Shown here piece by piece: positions 8,443 through 16,709 of a stretch of DNA of 64,000 nucleotides (position 1 is its first letter; the number at the start of each line of letters is the position of its first letter). A program made the translations under genes and the position numbers. The notes beneath the pieces are model-generated. The model was not told the DNA's origin. It searched no databases and saw nothing but the letters and a program-made list of their open reading frames with translations. Source of the DNA: Hyphomicrobium sp. D-2 (GTDB taxonomy: Bacteria > Pseudomonadota > Alphaproteobacteria > Rhizobiales > Hyphomicrobiaceae); contig NZ_JARXLA010000001.1 of NCBI RefSeq assembly GCF_029872155.1, positions 310,001-374,000 on the forward strand. The letters run 5' to 3'.

Positions 8443-8727
8443 ATGCAGCATCGTCCCACACATAAAGGCAACGGCCATGACCCCAAGGAGGCCATGGCCG
8501 TTGTGCTGGCTCTGGTCGCCACGTTCTTCGGCGGGCCGGAACTCTATCACTTCACCATCGGCACCGTCATCGCGTTCGCGGAAAGCCGCTACGGCGCGGA
8601 TCTGGCGCCCGTCGCCGTTATCGGCTGGGCGCTCATCGTCGCGGCGTTCAGCTTTTACGCCGCGCGCATCACCTTCGACATCGCTTTGGTCAGCGCGATC
8701 ATGGCGGTGGCGATGAGACTTTTCTGA
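8443..8727 (+). CDS. Small membrane protein
   Basis: 94 residues. The start at 8443 follows GAGGAAGGAAGG. After a polar head (QHRPTHKGNGHDPKEA) there are about three hydrophobic segments (AMAVVLALVATFF, VAVIGWALIVAAFSFY, IALVSAIMAVAM), so it is an inner-membrane protein. It lies 27 bases before the 45-residue membrane gene and 230 bases before the coupling-protein gene, and could belong to the transfer module. Function not recognised. Confidence 0.65.
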   Translation: MQHRPTHKGNGHDPKEAMAVVLALVATFFGGPELYHFTIGTVIAFAESRYGADLAPVAVIGWALIVAAFSFYAARITFDIALVSAIMAVAMRLF

Positions 8728-8754
8728 AGAGCAACCCCTGAAAGGAGAACTGAT

Positions 8755-8892
8755 ATGGCACAAGCACCCAAGGGCTACGATCGCGTCGGAGGCGGAACGT
8801 ACGACGTCTACAAGAAGAAGCCCACGACCGATTGGGTCGGTGTGATCGGCTGCATCGCCTTCGTCGCGTTCATCATCGCCGCGATCTTCTAG
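8755..8892 (+). CDS. 45-residue single-pass membrane microprotein
   Basis: ATG 8755 follows AAAGGAGAACTGAT, an excellent ribosome site. The product starts MAQAPKGYDRVGGGTYDVY, continues with a lysine cluster and TTDWVG, then one membrane helix (VIGCIAFVAFIIAAIF) that ends the protein. A strong terminator follows 10 bases later. Good Shine-Dalgarno, sensible composition and the terminator argue that it is real. Function not recognised. Confidence 0.65.
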   Translation: MAQAPKGYDRVGGGTYDVYKKKPTTDWVGVIGCIAFVAFIIAAIF

Positions 8893-8902
8893 GACGCACA
8901 AA

Positions 8903-8932
8903 GGGGCCGCGGTCATTCGCGGCCCCTTTTTT
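8903..8932 (+). terminator. Rho-independent terminator
   Basis: GGGGCCGC (8903-8910) pairs with GCGGCCCC (8919-8926) around GGTCATTC-type loop bases and is followed by six T. It separates the small membrane genes from the coupling-protein gene. Confidence 0.85.
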
Positions 8933-8954
8933 ATTCCCCTCAAGGACAGACGCT

Positions 8955-10567
8955 ATGAATGCCCCGGACTTCAACGAGCACTTCCGCTTCGGCAGCGCAG
9001 GCTGGGCCGATGACTACCAGATGCACGCGGCGGGGCTGTTAGCGGAGCGGGGGCTTCCTATCGGCTTTCTGGGCCATCGCAAGCTGCGGCTGGAGGGCGA
9101 TGCGCCGCTTATCACCTTCGGCGGCGCGGGCACCGGCAAGCTCACCACAGTAATCGGCCATATCATGTGCACGGCGCAAGACCGCTCGATGATCGTGCTC
9201 GATCCGCGCGGTGAGATCGCAGCCACGTTCGCGCCTGCGCTTATGCATCACGGCTTCAAGGTTCATCGCTGGAACCCGTATGGCCTGCATGGCCTCACGC
9301 AGGATCGCTGCAATCCGCTGGCGGTGATCGATCCCGGCAGCGCCAAGTTTCATGCCGACTGCAAGCTGGCGGCGCAGGCCCTGGTGAGCGTCACCAGCAA
9401 ATCAGACGGCAAGTATTTCGAACAACGCGGCAGCGGCTGGGTCGAGGCGCTGATCAAGTTCAGTGCTGAAGCGGCAGGGCGCACGAGCCTGCCCGCGCTG
9501 ATGCGCATCGTGAACCTGATTGAATCCGGCGGCGCACAGTGGCCGGATATCGTCGAAGCTATGACGCAATCCGCTTTCGAAGACGCCGCACGGCAGGCGA
9601 GATGCTCGCCAAGCAGCAGGACAGCCCGCGCGAGTTCGGATCCATCATGGGCGAGATTTACGCGAGCCTGTCGTTCCTTGACGATCCGGCGCTGCGCGCC
9701 TCGGTGGAGGACTCGGATTTCTCATTGGAAGAGGTTTGCGCCTCCGGGCGGCCCAGCGTCGTCTTCCTGATGATCCCGGCGGAATATCTGCGCCAGTGTG
9801 CACCAGCCTTGCGGCTCTTTCTGACTTCGGTGATGCTTTACAAGACGCGGCAACCCGGCTCCAAGCGCCTCTTGATGATCATCGATGAGGCGGCGCAGTT
9901 GGGCGCGTTCCCGACCCTTCAGCTGCTTTACACCTATGGGCGCGGCATCGGCATCCAGACATGGACGTTCTGGCAGGATGTCGGGCAGATCGTGCATAAC
10001 TTCGGTCCGAGCGGCGTCGATACGTTTCTGGGTTCATCGCAGATGCGCCAGTTCCTCGGCGCGCGCGATCTTCAAACCGCGCGGCTGATCTCAAGCATGC
10101 TCGGCACGGAGACGCTGGAATACGACGATACGCGCCAGCAGGAAGAGGCGCAGCGCCAGAAGCGCATGGCCATGCAGCGCGCGCTCGCGGGCGAAGACCT
10201 GATGACGGCGGCCATGGAGGCCGCGCACTTTTCCAAAGCTTCCCAGATGCGCAGCAAGCAACAGCGCAAGCTGATGACCGAGGATGAAGTGCTGGGCCTT
10301 GGCGGCGATCAGCACATCCTCTTCATCTCCGGGCGTGAGCCGCTGGCCATGCGTGCGGATCGGTATCCCTATTTCACGCGGCGGGAGTTTGCAGGCCTGT
10401 ATCTGCCCAATCCCTTCCATCCTCCATACGATCGCGTGCAGGTCGCCGGGCGCTTCGGCAGCAAATGGCTGCGCATCATGCGCGAGCCTGCGCCGAAGGA
10501 ATTTGAGTCTTTCGCCCAATATCGGAATGGAGATTGGGCATATGTGGAAGGCTACAGACCAACCTGA
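8955..10567 (+). pseudogene. VirD4/TraG-like coupling protein, frameshifted
   Basis: ATG 8955 follows AAGGACAGACGCT. The first frame reads to about 9595 and the rest continues in another frame to 10567; one base is missing near 9590-9600 (AARQA, then GEMLAKQ). Joined, the product is about 537 residues. It has a Walker A at residues 56-62 (GGAGTGK), a Walker B in LLMIIDEAAQLGAF and the coupling-protein motif QTWTFWQD, as in VirD4/TraG ATPases that pass relaxase-bound DNA to a secretion channel. There is no N-terminal membrane anchor, so it is a short type. No slippery heptamer is visible, so this is a mutation or a sequencing error, not programmed frameshifting. Confidence 0.75.
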
Positions 10568-10586
10568 CACATAAGGAGATCAGACC

Positions 10587-10895
10587 ATGAGTAACGACCA
10601 CGACAGCAAGCGACCCAGCCACATCGCCTATCAGGTGCGGGAAGGGGACGACAACAAGTCCTACTTCAACCGCATCGGGGCCGTGTGGCAGCACAAGGAC
10701 GGCGAGGGCTTCAACATCCAGCTCGATTCCGTCCCCGTCGACGGCAAGGTGACCGTGCGTTCCGTGCAGGACCGCATCCAGGAAGCCAAGGACAACGCGC
10801 GCGATGCCCGGGAGGGCGAGCGGCGTGACGACAAGCGCGCTTCCAACAGAGAGGATCGCCGTGACCGTGACAGCGCTCCCCGTTACGAGCGGTGA
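10587..10895 (+). CDS. Conserved small protein next to the coupling gene
   Basis: 102 residues from ATG 10587, preceded by AAGGAGATCAGACC. The first 55 residues have the pattern IAYQVREGDDNKSYFNRIGA.W with KDGEGFNIQL and PVDGKVTVR, a beta-rich domain common beside traG/mob genes in alphaproteobacterial elements. The last 35 residues are a highly charged Arg/Asp/Glu tail. Its stop overlaps the next start (GTGA). Probably part of the mobilization module; no biochemical role known to me. Confidence 0.7.
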   Translation: MSNDHDSKRPSHIAYQVREGDDNKSYFNRIGAVWQHKDGEGFNIQLDSVPVDGKVTVRSVQDRIQEAKDNARDAREGERRDDKRASNREDRRDRDSAPRYER

Positions 10896-11167
10896 GTAAG
10901 GAGTTCGGTCGCGCCGCTTCCGGTCTAGTCACCAAAGCAGAACGCGACCAGCGTATCGCAGCCCGGCCCAAGCCTCGGGCCGAGCTGCACCTCACCCCGA
11001 ACGGCTGGGAAGCCACGGAAGTAAAGCGGCAGATCGATCAAAATTCCGAACGCCGCATCCGCCATATCGACGAGTGCCTGAAAGAAGCGCGCGAGAACTT
11101 CAAAACCGGCCATGCCCGCGCCCTGCAGCGCGGACGCGCCAAACAGGACTTCGACCGGGGACGGTGA
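10892..11167 (+). CDS. Small basic helical protein
   Basis: 91 residues from a GTG that overlaps the preceding stop by four bases, so translation is coupled. It is basic and mostly helical (AERDQRIAARPKPRAEL, EVKRQIDQNSERRIRHIDEC), with no signal peptide. It could be a relaxosome or DNA-bridging accessory given its place between the coupling protein and the relaxase genes, but no family is recognised. Confidence 0.55.
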   Translation: MSKEFGRAASGLVTKAERDQRIAARPKPRAELHLTPNGWEATEVKRQIDQNSERRIRHIDECLKEARENFKTGHARALQRGRAKQDFDRGR

Positions 11168-11200
11168 GAGCGCCCCGGCTTTCCCTCAAAGATCACACCC

Positions 11201-11458
11201 ATGACAATCTTCAAAAAACTCGATGCCATTCGGGAGCACCTGCGCCTTCAGCCGGAAGCGCCGCGCGGAACGCCAGCTCCGCTACGCGCAGTGCCCGCAC
11301 CCGATACCGGCAAGCGCGTGCAGAAAAACCTCTCCATTCTCGAACGGGACGCCGAACGCCTTGTAGCTCTTGCGAAACGCGATGGCGTCAGTCAGGCGCG
11401 GCTGCTCTCAGTGGCCCTGGATGCGTATGAGCAATCCCATGCGGATGAAGCTGTCTAA
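11201..11458 (+). CDS. Ribbon-helix-helix-like small protein
   Basis: 85 residues. After a proline-rich linker the C-terminal half reads KRVQKNLSILERDAERL, then LAKRDGVSQARLLSVALDAY, the strand-helix-helix pattern of ribbon-helix-helix DNA-binding proteins (with SQARLLSVAL as second helix). Such proteins repress plasmid operons or act as antitoxins; no toxin partner is visible. It ends against the convergent gene at 11455-11889, overlapping by four bases. Confidence 0.55.
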   Translation: MTIFKKLDAIREHLRLQPEAPRGTPAPLRAVPAPDTGKRVQKNLSILERDAERLVALAKRDGVSQARLLSVALDAYEQSHADEAV

Positions 11459-11889
11459 TAGAAGAACCCCGCGTCATCATCCTCATAGCCTTGGATGCCG
11501 CGCCGTACACACCAGAACTCGTGCTTGATGAACCATGCATGGGCCTTGCGGCGGCTGATTCCAAACAACTTTGCGAAGTTCTCAAATTCCGAATGGCATC
11601 GGATCTGTGGCTCCATGCCAAATCGGCGGGCTGCATCCTGCCTGATGACGGCCATGACATTGGGAGGCAGAATATCTGTGTCCGTGAGGCCCAGAACCTC
11701 CTCATAGTAGCGATAAGCGGTCACCACAGGAGGCATGCTGGCCAGCGAAATCCCGAAAACCTTCCGTTCTTCCGGCGTGATCTGATACCAGTCGGAACCT
11801 TCGTATTTGACGGGCCGCCGGATATCACGGCGAAAGGCATCTTGCAGCGCTGCCCATGCCCGTTCCGTGGTGATGTTACCCGATATCAT
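11455..11889 (-). CDS. Hypothetical protein
   Basis: 144 residues from ATG 11889, with AAAGGAATCGGCG upstream. The protein is soluble and aromatic-rich (DWYQITPEERKVFGI, YRYYEEVLG, HAWFIKHEFWCVRRG). KLFGISRRKAHAWFIKH could be a helix-turn-helix. It ends in an acidic EDDDAGFFY tail. Divergent from the membrane-protein gene at 12043. Function not recognised. Confidence 0.55.
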   Translation of the reverse strand: MISGNITTERAWAALQDAFRRDIRRPVKYEGSDWYQITPEERKVFGISLASMPPVVTAYRYYEEVLGLTDTDILPPNVMAVIRQDAARRFGMEPQIRCHSEFENFAKLFGISRRKAHAWFIKHEFWCVRRGIQGYEDDDAGFFY

Positions 11890-11976
11890 CGCCGATTCCT
11901 TTCCCGCGTCATGTCTGCCAAGTCGCTCGGACTATCCCTCAGGGTGGCCATCGGGGCGGGGGAAAGTTTCAAGGAT

Positions 11977-11997
11977 GCGTTGGCGTTCCCCCAACGC
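11977..11997. promoter_or_regulatory. Inverted repeat in a divergent control region
   Basis: GCGTTGG (11977-11983) and CCAACGC (11991-11997) form a 7-base inverted repeat between the divergent genes at 11889 and 12043. It has no T-tract, so an operator is more likely than a terminator. Confidence 0.35.
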
Positions 11998-12042
11998 AGG
12001 CCGTCGCGCATGTTCCATTGTCCTCCTTTGATTGGAGGCGAT

Positions 12043-13107
12043 ATGCCTGTGCGGCACGCTATTTTTATTATGGGCATTTGCGCAGCAATTGTTATGTGCG
12101 CTGTGTCGGCGGCGATGAACTGGCTGTTCCTGTCATCGCTGGGCGAGACTCCGCTGGAGGCGCATGTTCTCGGCGCAGCGTCAGCCGCCGCTGACATTCT
12201 CAAAGCGCTGCTGCCGTTCTTCATTGCGTGGAGGTGGCGCGAGAAGGGATACGTGGCTGTAATCCTCGGCTCGCTTGCATTTGCGTTCTTCGCAGGATTT
12301 TCGCTTCTCAGCGCCATCGGCTTTGCCGCTCAGACGCGCGGCGCGCTGGTCGATTCGCGCGACGGTGCTTCGCAGGAATATGCGCGTATGCAAAGCGCGA
12401 TGGCCGAGGCCAATGTCCGGCGCAAGGCTTTGCCCGCTCATCGCTCCGCTGCCATTGTTTCCGAAGAAATCGAACGACACAGGCAGAATCGGCGCTGGAG
12501 CGCCACCAAGGGCTGCGTCAACGCCACCGAGCTGCAAAGCCGCGAATTCTGCGCAGCATATTTCGCTCTGCGCGCGGAACTGGCTACGGCGAAGGAAGAA
12601 GATCGGCTGGTCGGGCAGATCGCTGTCCTTCAGGAAGAAAGCGCCAAGCTGCGCGGAAGAGGCGCGGGGCAGGATAGCGATCCGCAAGTCACGCTTTTGA
12701 GCCGCATCTTCGGCCTTGGCGAAGAGAGTGTTCGCCTGTCGCTTATCATCGCCGTGGCTCTGCTGGTGGAGATTGGCGCATCGCTCGGCCTGTTTTTAGC
12801 CAGCGGGCACGGTGGTTCCGAGGAAGCGGACGAACAAGCGCAGCCTCCCACATCTTCGCCGGAGCCGGGACCGATTGAGGATTTCTGCTTGGAGGCACTA
12901 GTTTCTGCGCCGCGCAGCCGCATAAGCGATGATGAGCTTCTGGCATTATATCAGGGTTGGTGTGCGGCCAAGTCTCTCGCGCCGATGGAGTCGGAAGAAT
13001 TCTTGTCCGCGTTTGCGGTACTCGCCAGCGTCCTCGCCCTCCCGCGCAAGGCCGGACTTTATTACGGCATCGCTGCCTTCGAACCGGAACGCCGCGCGGC
13101 AGCGTAA
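12043..13107 (+). CDS. Membrane protein with large cytosolic part
   Basis: 354 residues from ATG 12043, preceded by GGAGGCGAT. An upstream in-frame extension to 11491 only mirrors the opposite-strand gene. Three hydrophobic segments lie in residues 5-95, then a charged helical stretch (about 100-230, EATLATAKEEDRLV-like coiled coil), a fourth membrane helix (LSLIIAVALLVEIGASLGLF, about 232-255), and a C-terminal domain of 90 residues (SRISDDELLALYQGWC). The architecture suggests a membrane anchor or sensor. It converges on the relaxase gene. No family recognised. Confidence 0.65.
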   Translation: MPVRHAIFIMGICAAIVMCAVSAAMNWLFLSSLGETPLEAHVLGAASAAADILKALLPFFIAWRWREKGYVAVILGSLAFAFFAGFSLLSAIGFAAQTRGALVDSRDGASQEYARMQSAMAEANVRRKALPAHRSAAIVSEEIERHRQNRRWSATKGCVNATELQSREFCAAYFALRAELATAKEEDRLVGQIAVLQEESAKLRGRGAGQDSDPQVTLLSRIFGLGEESVRLSLIIAVALLVEIGASLGLFLASGHGGSEEADEQAQPPTSSPEPGPIEDFCLEALVSAPRSRISDDELLALYQGWCAAKSLAPMESEEFLSAFAVLASVLALPRKAGLYYGIAAFEPERRAAA

Positions 13108-13110
13108 ATC

Positions 13111-14454
13111 CTAACGCTCTCTGCCGAAATCCCGGCTCCGCCCTTGTTTCGGACTGCGCTCACCGTTCCGCAATCTTTCGAGACGCTGTTCCATGGTCGG
13201 TGGCACCGGGCGTGAGGGTGTAGGTGTGACTGCTTGCGCTTCCTTTGCCAATTGGCGCGCGGCCGCCCGGTCGGTGCGCAGGTCTTTGACAAGCGCCGCG
13301 TGACGCTCGCGCGCAGCCTTGATCTCGGCTTGCAGGGCCTGACGGTCATTCATCTGGGCAAAGATCAGGCGCTGGCGCTGCTCCCGGTCACGGGCCAGCG
13401 CCGCATAAGCATTGCGCTCGTTTTCCTTGCGGATTTCGGCGTGTCTGCCGCTGAGGCGATCCCAGATACCGCGCGCACCGCTGCGAAAATGGCTTTGCCG
13501 TTCGGCGGTTTCCACCAGCCAGCGATCTTGCTGGCTGGCTTTAAGCCGGGCGCGCTCTTGCTGCTGCGCCTGAACCATTGCCTGCCGCCGAGATTCCAGC
13601 GGCGTAAGATCGCGGCGCTTCCGTTCGTCTGCCTCGCGCATATGACGTTTGAAGGTCGCCGTTAAATCCTTGACGATCTGCGCCTTGGCCTCGTTCACAT
13701 CCGGCAGGGTTTCGGGATCGCCCAGACGCGCGCGCACCTCCTTGGCTTTCTTGCCCACCATGCGGGCAACGGAGAACACCTCGCCCTCCGGCGACAAAAC
13801 CACGTGGCCGCGCCGATCCCCCGCCGCCAGCGTAAAGCCGCGCGCTTTCAGCGCCTGCGCAAAGCCGGCATGGGAGTCGGAAGCCGCCCAGCACTCCTGC
13901 ATCATGGCTTTGAGATCGCGGGCATCGCGCCCCATGCGCTTGGCCTGCTGCCATTCCGCCAGAGAGAAATTGCGCGGATCGGCCTCGCGGCTGTTCATCA
14001 GACCGCGCGGCATCTTCCAGTCATTTTCCAGATATAGCTCGCGCGAGATGTCCCGCAGCTTGAGCTTGAAGTGGGAAAGAGTGCGCGCTGTCATGGTTTC
14101 GGCGTCGATACGGCTCCAGACGGCATGAGCGTGCCTGCGACCTTCCTTCTCATGGAATATGACGATGCGCGGCTGGCTCGTGAGGTTGTTGCGTTTCTCG
14201 ACCCGCTGGATCGCATCCTCGAAGGTTTCGAGTGCTACACGCTCGTTCGCTGGTGGGCTGAGGGAAACCGAGAACAGGAACTGCCTGCATTTGGTGCCCC
14301 GGCTTGTCGCATGGGCTTCTTTCAGCGCGCCCACAACATCATTCGAGGCAAAGCCCCGGATTTCGTGCACCTCTACGTGCTCGTTGTCGCGTGTATTCAG
14401 GAGATGAAGCGCAAGCTGCTTTCCGCCGCCGCGCTGCGAAGCCTTAAGGATCAT
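13111..14454 (-). CDS. Relaxase/mobilization nuclease
   Basis: 447 residues. The N-terminal 150 residues form a relaxase domain: MILKASQRGGGKQLALHLLN, EHVEVHEIRGF and the metal-binding histidine cluster HEKEGRRHAHAVWSRID (His101, His108, His110). This family nicks and binds the transferred strand in MobA/VirD2-type mobilization. Residues 150-290 carry a conserved extension (DPRNFSLAEWQQAKRMGRD) and the C-terminus is a long basic coiled coil. No tyrosine occurs before residue 141, whereas MOBP/MOBQ relaxases usually have the catalytic one near the N-terminus. It lies 7 bases after the mobC-like gene, in one operon. Confidence 0.85.
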   Translation of the reverse strand: MILKASQRGGGKQLALHLLNTRDNEHVEVHEIRGFASNDVVGALKEAHATSRGTKCRQFLFSVSLSPPANERVALETFEDAIQRVEKRNNLTSQPRIVIFHEKEGRRHAHAVWSRIDAETMTARTLSHFKLKLRDISRELYLENDWKMPRGLMNSREADPRNFSLAEWQQAKRMGRDARDLKAMMQECWAASDSHAGFAQALKARGFTLAAGDRRGHVVLSPEGEVFSVARMVGKKAKEVRARLGDPETLPDVNEAKAQIVKDLTATFKRHMREADERKRRDLTPLESRRQAMVQAQQQERARLKASQQDRWLVETAERQSHFRSGARGIWDRLSGRHAEIRKENERNAYAALARDREQRQRLIFAQMNDRQALQAEIKAARERHAALVKDLRTDRAAARQLAKEAQAVTPTPSRPVPPTMEQRLERLRNGERSPKQGRSRDFGRER

Positions 14455-14461
14455 CCGGGCC

Positions 14462-14827
14462 TTACCTTTCCCGGACGCCGAGGCCCTTCATGAGCAGGGT
14501 TTTGATCGCGGCAAGCTGGTGCCGGATATCTTCAAGCGGGCGTTCATCTTCCGGCAACGTGCCCGCCAGCTCCGCCGTGCGGGCTTGATCCCGCAAGGTC
14601 GTGGCGATCTGACCAAGCTGCAAAAGCGCCCTAGCCAGCGCCACATCGTCTTTCGAGGGCTGTCGCGGCTGCCTTGGAAGGGGAGAATTGTCATTGGCAG
14701 GGAACAGCGCTGCCCGGAGATAAACCCCAATCCCCTGCCCCGCCGCCCGGCGCGCAAGCTCCGCCCGCTGCTCAGGCGAACAACGCAGCGCGACCACGCA
14801 AGTGGATGGTGCTTTTGGCTTTGGCAT
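14462..14827 (-). CDS. mobC: MobC-like relaxosome accessory protein
   Basis: 121 residues from ATG 14827 (MPKPKAPSTCVVALRC). The first 50 residues fit a ribbon-helix-helix fold (strand VVALRCSPEQRAELARRA, then GIGVYLRAALF) as in MobC and related oriT-binding proteins. The C-terminal half is helical (VALARALLQLGQIATTLRD, RHQLAAIKTLLM), the usual oligomerisation part. It sits just upstream of the relaxase gene in the same direction, as mobC genes often do. Longer in-frame starts lack ribosome sites. Confidence 0.75.
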   Translation of the reverse strand: MPKPKAPSTCVVALRCSPEQRAELARRAAGQGIGVYLRAALFPANDNSPLPRQPRQPSKDDVALARALLQLGQIATTLRDQARTAELAGTLPEDERPLEDIRHQLAAIKTLLMKGLGVRER

Positions 14828-14929
14828 GATGCCACAATGCCATGCGTATAAGGAAAGGCTGGGCGGAAGAGAGGTTCGCGCCGAGCTGGACTTGCGCCAG
14901 CGGTCCAATCAAAAGGCGCCGGAATATCA
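14828..14929. other. Candidate oriT region
   Basis: The short gap upstream of mobC is the usual position of an origin of transfer. It holds a small inverted repeat, GCTGG (14885-14889) and CCAGC (14897-14901). No known nic-site consensus is recognised, so the call rests on position only. Confidence 0.25.
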
Positions 14930-15169
14930 CTACGGCTCAGGAAGAATGGCCACGTTCCCGGACTTTAACATCCTTGTGAACTCAGCTAGTTCATCGGCCA
15001 AAGTGTTCAAATCTAGTCCCGCCAGGCCCGCCATTTTGGCATAAGACCGCAAGCGCCGATTATTCTGCACGGCGGCGATATTGTCTGCGATTGCCGCATC
15101 TCGCCGGATAGATGTCGAGCCGTCGATTTTTTGATCGGTCAGTCCGCGCGTGTTTTTAGCGCCTGACAC
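14930..15169 (-). CDS. Possible small protein at the element edge
   Basis: 79 residues if it begins at GTG 15169; the open frame runs further upstream but only through the pseudogene. The product is helical (SIRRDAAIADNIAAVQNNRR, LNTLADELAEFTRML) with no cysteine or membrane segment. No clear ribosome site. It might be the last gene of the element or chance coding. Low confidence. Confidence 0.35.
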   Translation of the reverse strand: MSGAKNTRGLTDQKIDGSTSIRRDAAIADNIAAVQNNRRLRSYAKMAGLAGLDLNTLADELAEFTRMLKSGNVAILPEP

Positions 15170-15183
15170 CCAAACATTAGCAA

Positions 15184-15717
15184 TCAAGGCCAGAGACGAA
15201 CCCGATCCCACGTTCTGCAATCTGCGGAGCGCGTGAAGCGCAGACGCTTGTGGTTCCGGTCGTTTGCGCCTCTTGCCAGAACTCAACAACGGTCGGCGCT
15301 ACCGCGTAGAGCTGCCATCCGGCAGCGACATGATCAGGGTTGGCGGTCAGCAGTGCCTCCGCTTCGGCCAGTTTCCTGTCCAGCTCGGCCGGGTCTGAAA
15401 GCACTGCACTCTGTCGCGATGCGAGTGCGCTGGCTCGAGAGCTTTGCGGGCGCTCAAGATAATCGGCAGCGCATTTCATCGGCGGGAAGCAGAGCGGCGG
15501 GTCCACGCAGCCTGACTTGCCGACCAAGCGCCGGCCAATAAAAGGTCAGCGCGATATTGGTTCCTTTGAGATCTGCCGTCATCTCCGGCAGCGGCGCCTT
15601 GAGCGACGGAATGCGACGGAGCCGTTTCCATGGTCTCGACGGGTTCCTTTCACCGATAGAGGCCGCTAGGCGTGGGGCTGTTAACTCGCGGTAGACGGCG
15701 CAGGCTCGACGCCGCAC
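15184..15717 (-). pseudogene. Decayed pyridoxamine 5'-phosphate oxidase-family gene
   Basis: Three pieces in alternating frames match the PNPOx family in order. The first (frame one) has PSRPWKRLRRIPSL and LTFYWPALGRQVRLRGP. The second, after a shift near 15478, has SSRASALASRQSAVLSDP, DHVAAGWQLYAVAP and VEFWQ. The third, after a shift near 15265, reads DRNHKRLRFTRS and ends VRLWP at 15184, the family's usual C-terminus. About 80 residues between IPSL and LTFYW are missing, so there is an internal deletion as well as two frameshifts. This is a chromosomal relic right next to the mobile element. Confidence 0.85.
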
Positions 15718-15828
15718 CGGGCTAGGAAAGTGTATGTTGGATGATTGCCAGCGGTCGCTTTAGGCGGGGCTATGCAGTAGATGTAGTTCTCGGTTCCCGC
15801 ATGATCCCCAATTCGATTTTTCTGCCTG

Positions 15829-16440
15829 ATGTCGAGAATGTTCAGCTTCAAACCTACGGTTCGCCGTCTCGTGGCGTCACTTGTTGCGGTTATTGCAGCG
15901 CTGTCGCTGGTTTCCGATAAGGCCGCCGCGGTCGCCGATGAAGACTACTTCATCGACATTTATCTGGCTGCTCAAGCTGCGGCATCCGCCAAGCGAAGCA
16001 CGGACCTGATCATTGAGCGCGGTGTGCCGCCCGACGTTGCCTCCGAGCTGTATCGCAAGGCACAGGTCTGTTACGGCAAAGTTCTGTTCAAGCATGTGAC
16101 CCGGCCCGAGGTCACCTATCTGCGCACCCACAACGATGGCATACGGCTGCGCGCGGGTTCCGGCAGCATCACTCCTGATATTCAGGGCATCATCGGGCGA
16201 AGCGCCGACCTGGCCGACGCGCGCGAGCGGGCGAGATGCCTGTGGTACGAGGCTGATATGCAGCTTGCACTGGGTGACAAAGGTTTGAACCCCGCGGTGC
16301 GGGATTTCAAATGTCGCCATGTCAGGGACGCTGACTTCGTGTGCACTTACTGGGTCGACAGTGCGCAAACCAAAGCTCCGCGGGAAGAGCGCGAAGTTCT
16401 CTACCGGTGGGATGATGGTTGGAGCGCGGTTCAACGCTAG
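15829..16440 (+). CDS. Exported protein of unknown function
   Basis: 203 residues. The signal peptide has a basic head (MSRMFSFKPTVRR), a hydrophobic core and a likely cut after AAAVA near residue 36. The mature part is helical (DIYLAAQAAASAKRSTDLI, PPDVASELYRKAQVC) and has cysteines at VCYGK, RCLWY, KCRHV and FVCTYW, which could form two disulfides in the periplasm. No membrane segment beyond the signal. No family recognised. The 110 bases before it and the 269 after it show nothing clear. Confidence 0.6.
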   Translation: MSRMFSFKPTVRRLVASLVAVIAALSLVSDKAAAVADEDYFIDIYLAAQAAASAKRSTDLIIERGVPPDVASELYRKAQVCYGKVLFKHVTRPEVTYLRTHNDGIRLRAGSGSITPDIQGIIGRSADLADARERARCLWYEADMQLALGDKGLNPAVRDFKCRHVRDADFVCTYWVDSAQTKAPREEREVLYRWDDGWSAVQR

Positions 16441-16709
16441 GCGTGATGCGTCGGGCCAGTATCGGTCCGAAGGCTGTGAACCATTGATCGCAACAAATGG
16501 TTGGAGTGGCGCCGTGCTTCGTGAAAAGAGATCACGACTCTAGCGCTCGTTGCGTTTTGTGATCGAGACGCGCGAGAGTTTCTGCCGATTGCTTGTTGAA
16601 GCGGTGATCGTAAATCGCTACCTGCGCGGAGGTAAGGCCCGTAGTTGTTCAACCGCAGGACGAGCTGCTGATGCCGCCAAGCAGCATTGGCAGGAGGCGT
16701 GCGCACGGA

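Noticed and set aside
8955-10567. Programmed frameshift in the coupling-protein gene
   Set aside because: No slippery heptamer or following pseudoknot near 9595, and programmed shifts are not known in this family.
11491-12042. N-terminal extension of the membrane protein at 12043
   Set aside because: It mirrors the opposite-strand gene at 11455-11889, while ATG 12043 has a GGAGG site and starts a membrane helix.
15177-15527. 116-residue protein as a separate gene
   Set aside because: Its motifs (SSRASALASRQ, VEFWQ) are the middle of a pyridoxamine-phosphate-oxidase relic continuing in other frames, so it is a pseudogene part.
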